Source: Nitrospirota bacterium
Lineage (GTDB): Bacteria > Nitrospirota > Thermodesulfovibrionia > Thermodesulfovibrionales > JdFR-88
Length of the DNA stretch: 8,527 bases
Direction of reading: 5' to 3'
NCBI GenBank assembly: GCA_021819985.1
Contig: JAKAEG010000126.1
Span: forward strand, 1 to 8,527
The translations under genes were made by a program, and so were the position numbers. Each line of letters opens with the position of its first letter. Position 1 is the first letter of the stretch. Below are positions 1-5,584 of this stretch, one piece after another. The notes below the pieces were generated by a model. The model was not told the origin of the DNA, made no database searches, and saw only the letters and a program-made list of their open reading frames with translations.

Positions 1-69
1 CAGATCGATAAGACCTTTGGTGACGGGTAGCCTCCTGTTTTCGCCCCCCGCCAGGACCACAGCAAACAT
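1..69 (-). CDS. mobA: MobA-like nucleotidyltransferase, N-terminal fragment (runs off window)
   Basis: Only the first 23 codons are present and the gene continues beyond base 1. The peptide starts MFAVVLAGGENRRLPVTKG, which matches the opening strand and nucleotide-binding loop of MobA-type NTP transferases (VVLAGG-x-S/N-RR-M/L-x-x-x-K). MobA proteins attach GMP to molybdopterin to make the guanine dinucleotide cofactor used by formate dehydrogenases and other molybdo- or tungstoenzymes. The same fold also occurs in sugar-phosphate nucleotidyltransferases, so with this little sequence the exact substrate is not certain. No Shine-Dalgarno is visible before the ATG. A candidate -10 box ends only 6 nt upstream, so the gene may be transcribed separately and leaderless. 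It lies 129 bp downstream of hypC on the same strand. Confidence 0.6.
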   Translation of the reverse strand, partial: MFAVVLAGGENRRLPVTKGLIDL

Positions 70-75
70 CAGGTT

Positions 76-104
76 AGTTTATGAGAAAACGGTTAAAAAG
101 ACAA
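76..104 (-). promoter_or_regulatory. Candidate promoter of the mobA-like gene (leaderless)
   Basis: Reading minus, TTGTCT (104-99) and TAAACT (81-76) are separated by 17 nt; each matches 4 of 6 consensus positions. The -10 box ends 6 nt before the ATG at 69, which would put the transcript start at or next to the start codon. This agrees with the absence of a Shine-Dalgarno. Weak evidence from two imperfect boxes. Confidence 0.25.
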
Positions 105-198
105 GGAAGATACGGGGCTTGCGATTATTTTATTTCCGGGAAGTTTTTTGGGATCCGGGCCTGGATTGAGCTAATTGCGGTTTATTATGCTTGCGCCC

Positions 199-435
199 TC
201 AGGCGTCTTCCTGTTCGAGGGTCTTTAATATCTCGTCAATAAGCCCAAGGGCGTCTTTGGCGGCTATATCGTCTATCTTCTGGATGGCGAAGCCCGCGTG
301 CACCAGCACGTATTCCCCGACCGAAGCCTCCTCCGGAAGCAGCATCAGGTTTATTTTCTTTCTGGCCCCATAGTAGTCCACCGTGGCCTCGAAACCGTTC
401 ATGCCGACTATTTTTGACGGTATTGCGAGACACAC
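199..435 (-). CDS. hypC: Hydrogenase maturation chaperone HypC/HybG family
   Basis: This 78-residue protein has the HypC signature MCLAIPSKI at its N-terminus, including the essential Cys2, and a conserved YVLVHAGFAIQKID block whose His is typical of the family. HypC binds HypD, carries the Fe(CN)2CO unit and hands it to the large-subunit precursor in the cytoplasm; here the client would be HyaB. The start codon is GTG (433-435), chosen because it puts Cys directly after the initiator; a GGGGA motif lies about 8 nt upstream. The stop is TGA. It is the last gene of the hydrogenase operon, 65 nt after the hyaD stop. Lack of a dedicated hypA/B/D/E/F cluster in the window suggests those genes lie elsewhere. 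Length is normal for the family. Confidence 0.93.
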   Translation of the reverse strand: MCLAIPSKIVGMNGFEATVDYYGARKKINLMLLPEEASVGEYVLVHAGFAIQKIDDIAAKDALGLIDEILKTLEQEDA

Positions 436-500
436 GTTTTTATCCCCGGCTTCCTTTCACTTGCCCCATCGCAGGCTTCCCCATCAGGTAGTCACTCGTA

Positions 501-1061
501 TCAGGCACATTCCGCTTTTTTCACTACCTGAATCCCCCAAAGTGAAAGCCTTTTCATAACCGCATCGATAAGGCTGGGGAGCGCTTTTTTGACCTCCGGG
601 GAAAGCTCAAGCCCCAGGTCGATAATTTTTGGCTCGATGCCTATCAGGCAGGCCTCCGCAGGCCTTTTATCAGTTATATCGAGAGCGAAAAAAAGGTCCT
701 GAAGGCCTATCTGGTGGACCGAAAATTTCCCGGCGAGGACCGAAGGGATCTCCGGGCCTTCGAGCATTTTTATTGTGCCCGGCGGCGAGCCCGAAGAGAC
801 CGCGTCGATAACGATCAGTTTTTCCGTCCCTTCCAGGTAATAAATAAGGTCGAGGCCCATCGTGCCTCCGTCCAGAAAGCGGACCACCTCCGGGAATTCG
901 TATTTTTCCCGTAATGTTTCAAGAGCGCGGACCCCGGCCCCTTCATCGCCCATCAGGATATTTCCCAACCCGAGGACGGTAATTGCCCCCTGCCGGGATT
1001 GCATTTTATGAGCTGCCGTTTTATCCAGGTTTGCTCTCTTGCTTTTCGGATACGCCGGCAT
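501..1061 (-). CDS. hyaD: NiFe-hydrogenase maturation endopeptidase (HyaD/HupD/HybD family)
   Basis: HyaD-type proteases remove the C-terminal tail of the large subunit after nickel is inserted, closing the active site. The sequence has the family's opening VLGLGNILMGDEGAGV and three metal-sensing residues at the expected places: Glu40 in GDEG, Asp64 in FLDGGTMG and His116 in SVHQIG (numbered from the ATG at 1061). Family members usually begin just before VLGLGN. The first 19 residues are therefore extra, and Met20 (1004) is an alternative start giving 167 aa. The upstream ATG was kept because it lies 3 nt after the hyaC stop, fitting translational coupling, and the inner Met has no convincing Shine-Dalgarno. 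The stop is TGA. The partner tail on HyaB (15 residues after His554) is present. Confidence 0.9.
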   Translation of the reverse strand: MPAYPKSKRANLDKTAAHKMQSRQGAITVLGLGNILMGDEGAGVRALETLREKYEFPEVVRFLDGGTMGLDLIYYLEGTEKLIVIDAVSSGSPPGTIKMLEGPEIPSVLAGKFSVHQIGLQDLFFALDITDKRPAEACLIGIEPKIIDLGLELSPEVKKALPSLIDAVMKRLSLWGIQVVKKAECA

Positions 1062-1064
1062 TCA

Positions 1065-1727
1065 TTATTCCCATTCCTTGCCCGTTATGAACTTATAGCC
1101 CCCGAAGATGGAACCCATAAGCCCGTTGCCCTCGACGGAATCAAGCCATGTGGCCAGATAGATATGGATGAGGGCGATCACCCATATGAAGTACATCACC
1201 ATATGGTGCCAGAACCTGATGGCCTGTATGCCCATAAGCGAATTCAGCCAGCCGCCAAGGATGAGGTGAAAAAATCCGGGACTGCCATAGGACAGAAGCG
1301 CAAACCCGGAGAATATCTGAAACAGGAAAAGCAGGAAAAGCACAAAATAGGCGATCCCCGCGCACATCGTATGCCCGGCCGCGTAAGGCGGTTTTTTGCT
1401 CATGAACAGGTAATACTTCGTTGCGCCCTCAAGGTCTTCCCTCTGCTTTCTGGTAATTGGCAGAAACACCCTCCAGTTGGCATACCTGTTTCCGGCAAAG
1501 GCCCAGTATATCCTGGTGATGATCGACATCAGGAAGACATAGCCCGCAAGCAGGTGGAAAAACCTCATCCATCCCATTGTGTAGCTCTGCTCGGAGTAGG
1601 GATGGATGTAAGGCCCTCCGATGTATAATCCAGTTACCGAAAAGGCAATGAGCGCAAAGAAATTGATCCAATGGGTCAGCCGCACAGGGACCTCCCAGAT
1701 ATAAGTCCTTTTCCGCTCAGTGGTCAT
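1065..1727 (-). CDS. hyaC: Ni/Fe-hydrogenase b-type cytochrome subunit
   Basis: This is a di-heme membrane cytochrome b of the HyaC/HupC family. It takes electrons from the distal cluster of the small subunit and passes them to the quinone pool. Four hydrophobic segments are visible. Histidines suited to heme ligation sit in VRLTHWINF, RFFHLLAGY, RFWHHMVMY and ALIHIYLA, matching the family pattern. The ATG at 1733 directly abuts a GGAGG motif, leaving no spacer. The ATG two codons later (1727) has a 6-nt spacer and is preferred, giving 220 aa. The stop is TAA. The gene begins 20 nt after the hyaB stop and ends 3 nt before hyaD, inside one operon. The family's last helix and the loop with TWLDSVEG are intact, so there is no sign of decay. 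Confidence 0.93.
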   Translation of the reverse strand: MTTERKRTYIWEVPVRLTHWINFFALIAFSVTGLYIGGPYIHPYSEQSYTMGWMRFFHLLAGYVFLMSIITRIYWAFAGNRYANWRVFLPITRKQREDLEGATKYYLFMSKKPPYAAGHTMCAGIAYFVLFLLFLFQIFSGFALLSYGSPGFFHLILGGWLNSLMGIQAIRFWHHMVMYFIWVIALIHIYLATWLDSVEGNGLMGSIFGGYKFITGKEWE

Positions 1728-1747
1728 GGGCATCCTCCCTTCTCAGG

Positions 1748-3457
1748 TCAAGAAACCTTTACCTTGAAAAGCTCTTTCCTGTTTACGTCCGTTACGTGGA
1801 CGGCGCAGGCAAGGCACGGGTCAAACGAGTGCACCGTCCTTAATATCTCAAGCGGCTCATCCGGTTTGGCCACCGGGGTGCCGATGAGCGCCGTCTCATA
1901 CGGCCCCCTTTGCCCCTTGGCGTCTCTTGGCGAGGCGTTCCAGGTTCCGGGGACCACACACTGATAATTGGATATCTTGCCGTCCTTGATCTTTACCCAG
2001 TGGCAAAGCGAGCCGCGAGGCGCCTCATGGAAACCGTACCCTCTGGCTTCGGACGGCCATGTGGACGGGTCCCATTTCGAATTTTCATGTATCCGCAGAT
2101 CGCCTTTTTTAATGTTGTCCACAAGCTCGCCTATCCACAACGGCAACTGCTCGGCCACCACCAACGTCTCGATGCCCCTTGCCGCGGTCCGTCCAAGAGT
2201 GGAAAAGAGCGCGGCCGGCCCGACGGCAAGTTTCTTTAATGAGCCGTTAACAAGCTCCTTCACCCTCTCATGCCCGGAGGCATAGGCCACGAGCATCCTT
2301 GCGAGCGGCCCCACTTCCATCGGCTTGTCATCATAGCGCGGCGCCTTGACCCAGCTGTATTTCTTATCTGTCTCTAGGAACTCATAGGGCGGTTTGGGCC
2401 CAGTGTACTTGTAATTCGTCTCGCCGTCAAACGGGTGCTTGGAGACGTTGTCGCCTTCAGGATAGGTATACCAGGAATGCGCTATATACTCCGCCACCTT
2501 CTGCTGGTCCACCGGATGGACTTTTGACAGGTCCTTATTGAGTATCCTGCCCCTGGGCAAAAACTGGTTATCCGTGTTCGATACATCGTCTTTGGGGAAT
2601 TCTCCATAAGACAGGTAGCTGCCGACACCTGCCCCGTAGCCGGCCCAGTCCTTATAGAAAGAGGCTATGGCCAGAAGGTCCGGCACATATACCTTTTCGA
2701 CGAAATCCTTTGCGTTCTGCGCCATCTGCATCATATGCGCTATGCTGTTGGCGTTAAGCGTGGACTCGTCATTCGGGTTTATGGCGGTCGCCATTCCGCC
2801 CACAAGATAGGTCTGCGCGTGCGGGTTCTTGCTGCCCAGTATGGCATGCATGCGGATGATGTTTTTTTGCCAGTCCAGGGCTTCCAGATAATGCGCGACC
2901 GCCATCAGATTGGCTTCAGGCGGAAGCTTGTACGCGGGGTGCCCCCAATAGGCGTTCGCGAAAATCCCCAACTGGCCGCCCGCCACAAAGGATTTCAGTT
3001 TGTCCTGTACACCTGCGAAATATGTCTTGCTGGAATTGTGCCAGTCAGATATCGACTGTTGAAGCTCCGATGTCTTGCCCGGGTCCGCTTTCAGGGCGCT
3101 TACGATATCGACCCAGTCCAGCGCGTGCAGGTGATAAAAATGGATAGTATGGTCCTGCACATACTGCATGCCCGTAATAAGGTTCCTGATTATCCTTGCG
3201 TTATCAGGAATTGTTATCTGAAGCGCATTTTCTACAGCTCTCACGGAGCTGGTGGCGTGAACCGTCGTTCAGACGCCTCATATCCTCTGGGCAAAAGCCC
3301 AGGCGTCCCTCGGGTCCCTGTTTTTAAGGATAAGCTCGATGCCCCTGAACATTGTGCTTGAGGACCACGCGTCCTTTACCTGCCCCCCGTCAACCTGGGC
3401 CTCTATCCTCAGGTGACCCTCGATCCTGGTTATAGGATCAATCACGATCTTAGGCAT
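1748..3457 (-). CDS. hyaB: NiFe-hydrogenase large subunit with two in-frame UGA codons at the N-terminal CxxC (predicted double selenoprotein)
   Basis: This is the catalytic subunit of a membrane-bound uptake hydrogenase, 569 codons if two UGAs are read. From ATG 3457 it encodes MPKIVIDPITRIEGHLRIEA, the standard L1 region. It reaches R-I-UGA-G-V-UGA-T-T-V-H at codons 60-67 and continues without break as ATSSVRAVENAL. In relatives the two UGA positions are the nickel-binding cysteines of RICGVCTxxH. The C-terminal motif DPCLACAVH (546-554) keeps both cysteines and is followed by a 15-residue tail for HyaD cleavage. A GAGGAG Shine-Dalgarno (3473-3468) lies inside the end of hyaA. The stop is TGA. 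Gene callers would start at GTG 3244 and lose 71 residues, including the L1 motif. Reading frame, length and all other motifs are intact, which favours selenocysteine insertion over a pseudogene. A sequencing error hitting both codons is the less likely alternative. Confidence 0.9.
3235..3251 (-). promoter_or_regulatory. Candidate bacterial SECIS hairpin in hyaB mRNA
   Basis: Reading minus, CAGCUC (3251-3246) pairs perfectly with GAGCUG (3240-3235) around a 5-nt loop, CGUGA. The loop begins 23 nt after the second UGA and 32 nt after the first. Known bacterial SECIS elements sit inside the coding region shortly after the UGA, with a small apical loop carrying a G at its first or second position, often followed by U. 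This hairpin meets those features for both codons. No folding program or SelB-binding data was available. Confidence 0.5.
3254..3277 (-). promoter_or_regulatory. Second hairpin directly after the first UGA, enclosing the second UGA
   Basis: Reading minus, GGCGU (3277-3273) pairs with ACGCC (3258-3254). After a 2-nt CU bulge, GAAC (3270-3267) pairs with GUUC (3262-3259) around a GACG tetraloop. The bulged U four pairs below the loop resembles the bulged U of the E. coli fdhF SECIS. However, the loop starts only 11 nt after the first UGA, closer than usual. It may be an auxiliary element or an effect of codon constraint. Confidence 0.35.
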
Positions 3458-3461
3458 AGAA

Positions 3462-4547
3462 TTATTTCTCCTCCTCGGATGATTTTTCCTTTTTGGAAGC
3501 CCTCAAAATCCTGTGGACGACCAGTCCGGCGGCGGTGGCTGCTGCCAGGCCCGCCCCGAACTTATCCACGTTAGCCTCGACGCCAAATCCGGGGACGTTC
3601 TCAAGTCTCTTGTAAAACGGAGTCATGGTGTCCCAGAAATGCGGTGCCGCGCACCCGATGCAGCCATGTCCGGCCTGCACAGGCCAGCTTGTCCCCTGGT
3701 TCCATTTCTGGGCCGGGCAGTTCTTGAACGTCTCGGGGCCCTTGCACCCCATCTGGTAAAGGCACCATCCCTTTTTATGCCCGTCGTCGCCCCAGGCCTG
3801 CACGAACCGGCCCGCGTCATAATGGGCCCTGCGTTCGCATGCATCGTGGATCCTGCGGCCATAAGCGAAAAGGGGCCTTCCCATCGAATCCGTGAGCGGC
3901 AGGCTTCCGAAGGTCAGGAAATGCACAACGGTGCCGGTCAAGTTCACGACGTTTGCCGGACATCCGGGCAGGTTTATGAGAGTGATCCCCTTTACCGCGT
4001 CCTTAACGCCGACCGCGCCGGTCGGATTGGGCGCCGCGGCGGGAATGCCTCCGTCCCAGGCGCATGCGCCTATGGCTATCGTGGCCATGGCGTTGCCGCA
4101 TACCTCCTTGGCTATGTCATGGGCGGTCCTGCCTCCAATTGTGCAATAGACGCCCCCGTCCTTGAGCGGGATAGCCCCTTCGACCACCACCAGGTATTTG
4201 CCCTTCTGGTTTTTAACGACATCGGATAGAGATTTTTCAGCCTGCTTGCCGGCCGGGGCCATTATGGTTTCATGATAATCAACTGATAAGATATCGAGGA
4301 CGATCTGGGCGACGGTTGGGTCATTCGCCCTCAGAAAGGATTCCGTATTGCCGCAGCAGTCCTGGAATTCCAGCCATACGAGTGTGGGTTTTTGCTTTTT
4401 TTCGAGCGCCTCCGCGATCCTGGCAGCGCCTCCCACCGGCAAGGCCAGGGTGGCCGCCATAAGAGAACAGAACTTCATGAAGTCTCTTCTGGATACCCCT
4501 TTTTTCCTAAGGGAATCATAAATGCTACCGCTTTTTGCTTCCCCCAT
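3462..4547 (-). CDS. hyaA: NiFe-hydrogenase small subunit, Tat-exported and membrane anchored
   Basis: HyaA carries the iron-sulfur relay from the NiFe site to HyaC. Residues 1-50 hold a Tat signal with SRRDFMKF (Arg20-Arg21) and a hydrophobic stretch. The cofactor residues appear in family order: Cys64, Cys161 (GACAWDGG) and Cys196 (INLPGCPAN) for the proximal cluster; His234, Cys237, Cys262 and Cys268 for the distal cluster; Cys277, Cys296 and Cys299 for the medial cluster. Residues 328-347 form the C-terminal membrane anchor, ending in Lys/Glu-rich sequence. Oddly, the usual C-x-G-C-S/T-E reads D-C-C-G-N-T-E: the second cluster cysteine is Asn67, and an extra Cys65 is present. The six-cysteine pattern of O2-tolerant enzymes is absent. 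The 361-residue length is normal for the pre-protein. A GGGGGTG Shine-Dalgarno precedes the ATG by 5 nt. The stop is TAA, 4 nt before the hyaB ATG. Confidence 0.95.
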   Translation of the reverse strand: MGEAKSGSIYDSLRKKGVSRRDFMKFCSLMAATLALPVGGAARIAEALEKKQKPTLVWLEFQDCCGNTESFLRANDPTVAQIVLDILSVDYHETIMAPAGKQAEKSLSDVVKNQKGKYLVVVEGAIPLKDGGVYCTIGGRTAHDIAKEVCGNAMATIAIGACAWDGGIPAAAPNPTGAVGVKDAVKGITLINLPGCPANVVNLTGTVVHFLTFGSLPLTDSMGRPLFAYGRRIHDACERRAHYDAGRFVQAWGDDGHKKGWCLYQMGCKGPETFKNCPAQKWNQGTSWPVQAGHGCIGCAAPHFWDTMTPFYKRLENVPGFGVEANVDKFGAGLAAATAAGLVVHRILRASKKEKSSEEEK

Positions 4548-4583
4548 GAAAACACCCCCTTTCTCCTCTTATATGCAGATTAA

Positions 4584-4603
4584 TTAAATTAAATTAAATT
4601 AAA
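4584..4603. repeat. Four tandem TTAAA pentamers in the hydrogenase leader
   Basis: Plus-strand TTAAA is repeated four times exactly, preceded by a partial unit TTAA (4580-4583). It lies 37-56 bp upstream of the hyaA start, inside the predicted 5' leader if the promoter at 4652-4680 is used. Such an A/U-rich, unstructured leader could help ribosome loading or be slippage-prone; neither is demonstrated. Confidence 0.8.
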
Positions 4604-4651
4604 AAACCTGTTCAGATAAAAAAAAGCGCGCCTCACGTGTTCTACAAAAAA

Positions 4652-4680
4652 AATATAATTCATTTGCTTGCGTATTACAA
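4652..4680 (-). promoter_or_regulatory. Candidate sigma70-type promoter for the hydrogenase operon
   Basis: Reading minus, TTGTAA (4680-4675) and TATATT (4657-4652) are 17 nt apart, matching 4 of 6 and 5 of 6 consensus bases. The predicted start near 4645 would give a leader of about 98 nt. An overlapping weaker pair, TTGTTT (4702-4697) and TGTAAT (4679-4674), also has a 17-nt spacer. A perfect 10-bp palindrome, GTTTCGAAAC (4706-4715), sits upstream and could be a regulator site. The rest of the 4548-4849 intergenic region shows no convincing gene. Confidence 0.4.
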
Positions 4681-4849
4681 GGGAAAAATTTTTTTAAAAC
4701 AATCAGTTTCGAAACCAATTCTCATATCCGGAACCGGCCTTTTCTGTCCCTGGCCTCAACGGCCTCTCTTTTTTATCTTCGAAATCGTTCCCGCCCATAA
4801 GTTCAAAAGTGGATCTTTTCCCCTCCCCTACGGACGGCTGGTCAAATAA

Positions 4850-4885
4850 AAAAGACAGGCGTGACCTTCTACACGCCTGTCTTTT
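4850..4885 (-). terminator. Strong intrinsic terminator after atpI
   Basis: A 14-bp perfect stem, AAAAGACAGGCGTG (4850-4863) with CACGCCTGTCTTTT (4872-4885), encloses an 8-nt loop. On minus the stem is followed by TTTATTT, giving a long U-rich run with the stem's own Us, so it should end atpI transcription about 20 nt after its stop codon. Because the stem base is A/T on both sides it may also work weakly on plus. Confidence 0.88.
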
Positions 4886-4904
4886 GGGAATTATTAAAAA
4901 TATA

Positions 4905-5252
4905 TTAATTCAGCTCGCGGGCTTCTCTCAGCCCCTCGAAGATTATCAATGTGAAGACGACGGTCATGCCGGAGACCACCCCTATCAGGTTAATAAGCCC
5001 GAGCTTTAAAAGGACCAGCAGCGCCATCAGTATTATCATGAACCTGAGCCCGCTGAAAAATATAAGTTTGCCCGCGGCCTTCTGGTCTCCCATAAGGCCC
5101 GTCACTCCCCACACAAGCGCCTTCAGGTTGGCAAGAGAAAGCGCGCCTCCAACAAGCAGGCCTGCCGATATCCTGTACTTGCCCATTATAGCGCATACGG
5201 CCGTGGATACTATCAGGAGCAAAGCGGAATTTCTATAAATCCTTTTTATCAA
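4905..5252 (-). CDS. atpI: ATP synthase protein I (AtpI/AtpR-like membrane protein)
   Basis: This is a 115-residue hydrophobic protein with four membrane segments, roughly residues 9-25, 29-49, 62-86 and 87-105, and the basic N-terminus typical of the ATP synthase I family. AtpI helps assemble or stabilise the c-ring of the F-type ATP synthase and, with AtpZ, has been linked to divalent-cation transport. The start is TTG at 5252, read from a GAGGAAG Shine-Dalgarno and placed 2 nt after the atpZ stop. No ATG is available nearby. The stop is TAA. In many genomes atpZ-atpI precede atpB and atpE, but here a terminator follows directly, so the ATPase a and c subunit genes are not part of this operon. 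Confidence 0.8.
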   Translation of the reverse strand: MIKRIYRNSALLLIVSTAVCAIMGKYRISAGLLVGGALSLANLKALVWGVTGLMGDQKAAGKLIFFSGLRFMIILMALLVLLKLGLINLIGVVSGMTVVFTLIIFEGLREARELN

Positions 5253-5254
5253 TC

Positions 5255-5470
5255 TTATTCTTCCTCATCTTTTCGTCTGGCGTATTTAATAAGGTCCCTT
5301 AAACCTGCTGCTATGCCCAGGAAAAAAAATATTATCGTGCCCCACGGTGCGACATGGAGGTACCTGTCTACTATGTAATGTCCCATCGCAAGCCCGATAA
5401 TAGTCGCAAACACCAGGTTCAGACCCACCTGGCTTGCGTCCAGGAGCTGTTTCCAAAGGGGTTTGGGCAT
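5255..5470 (-). CDS. atpZ: AtpZ-like F0F1 ATPase accessory subunit
   Basis: This is a 71-residue protein with two membrane helices, about residues 16-34 and 44-62, and a charged C-terminus ending RRKDEEE. The pattern, a short amphipathic start, then VGLNLVFATIIGLAMGHYIVD, then a second helix with LGIAAGLRDLIKY, is that of the AtpZ / ATPase_gene1 family. These proteins are encoded beside atpI and are thought to act with it in cation transport or c-ring assembly. The ATG at 5470 has no Shine-Dalgarno. A perfect TATAAT ends 6 nt upstream, so a leaderless message is possible. The next gene, atpI, begins 2 nt after the TAA stop, suggesting tight coupling. Confidence 0.82.
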   Translation of the reverse strand: MPKPLWKQLLDASQVGLNLVFATIIGLAMGHYIVDRYLHVAPWGTIIFFFLGIAAGLRDLIKYARRKDEEE

Positions 5471-5476
5471 GGGTAA

Positions 5477-5482
5477 ATTATA
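5477..5482 (-). promoter_or_regulatory. Perfect -10 box just upstream of atpZ
   Basis: Reading minus, TATAAT is followed by TTACCC and then the ATG, so transcription would begin at or next to the start codon. No good -35 box is present at the right distance; a hairpin with a T run occupies that place. The arrangement resembles the mobA-like gene at the left end. Confidence 0.35.
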
Positions 5483-5494
5483 ACTTATTGCTTT

Positions 5495-5515
5495 AAAAAA
5501 GGGCCCGGCTGCCCT
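5495..5515 (-). terminator. Small GC-rich hairpin with U run upstream of atpZ
   Basis: Reading minus, AGGGC (5515-5511) and GCCCT (5504-5500) form a 5-bp stem around AGCCGG, followed by TTTTT. It has the form of a minimal intrinsic terminator for minus-strand transcription entering from the right. No minus-strand gene lies just upstream, so it may stop antisense transcription or have no role. Confidence 0.35.
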
Positions 5516-5519
5516 ATGA

Positions 5520-5542
5520 GGGTTATTTGCATGAAGAAATCT
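5520..5542 (+). repeat. 23-bp dispersed repeat, copy 1
   Basis: The stretch begins GGGTTATTTGCATGAAGAAA and matches 8192-8214 at 22 of 23 positions; the one difference is G/A at base 17. This copy lies between the divergent atpZ and lipoprotein genes. The other copy abuts the left inverted repeat of the element at 8179-8480. This copy may be a remnant of a related element. Confidence 0.75.
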
Positions 5543-5584
5543 TTATAAATTTCATTTATTATATTCAAGGGGAATTTTTGGGGG

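Noticed and set aside
999..1628. Long plus-strand open frame opposite hyaC.
   Set aside because: It is antisense to a clear cytochrome b gene and has no recognisable domain or membrane pattern.
199..1750. Genome-wide reassignment of TGA to an amino acid.
   Set aside because: hyaB, hyaD and hypC all end in TGA at the expected family length, so TGA still works as a stop here.
2735..3361. Plus-strand 208-codon frame opposite hyaB.
   Set aside because: Composition is arginine-rich antisense shadow with no motif, and hyaB on minus explains the region.
3278..3457. A separate 59-residue small protein ending in AQRI.
   Set aside because: Its sequence is the exact N-terminus of the hydrogenase large subunit, in the same frame as the downstream part, with no shift. 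It is one gene with two UGA codons.
3244..3457. hyaB as a frameshifted or nonsense-inactivated pseudogene.
   Set aside because: There is no frameshift. Only two TGA codons occur, both exactly at catalytic Cys positions, and everything downstream plus the whole operon is intact.
3513..4229. Plus-strand 238-codon frame opposite hyaA.
   Set aside because: It is the complement of a well-conserved small subunit gene and has no family features.
4690..4800. A riboswitch or small structured RNA upstream of hyaA.
   Set aside because: Short palindromes and GGCC repeats are present, but no arrangement matched a riboswitch, SRP RNA or tRNA that I know.
4637..4849. Plus-strand 70-codon frame in the hydrogenase upstream region.
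   Set aside because: No ribosome site, no recognisable sequence, and it overlaps the promoter region and runs to the edge of the terminator.
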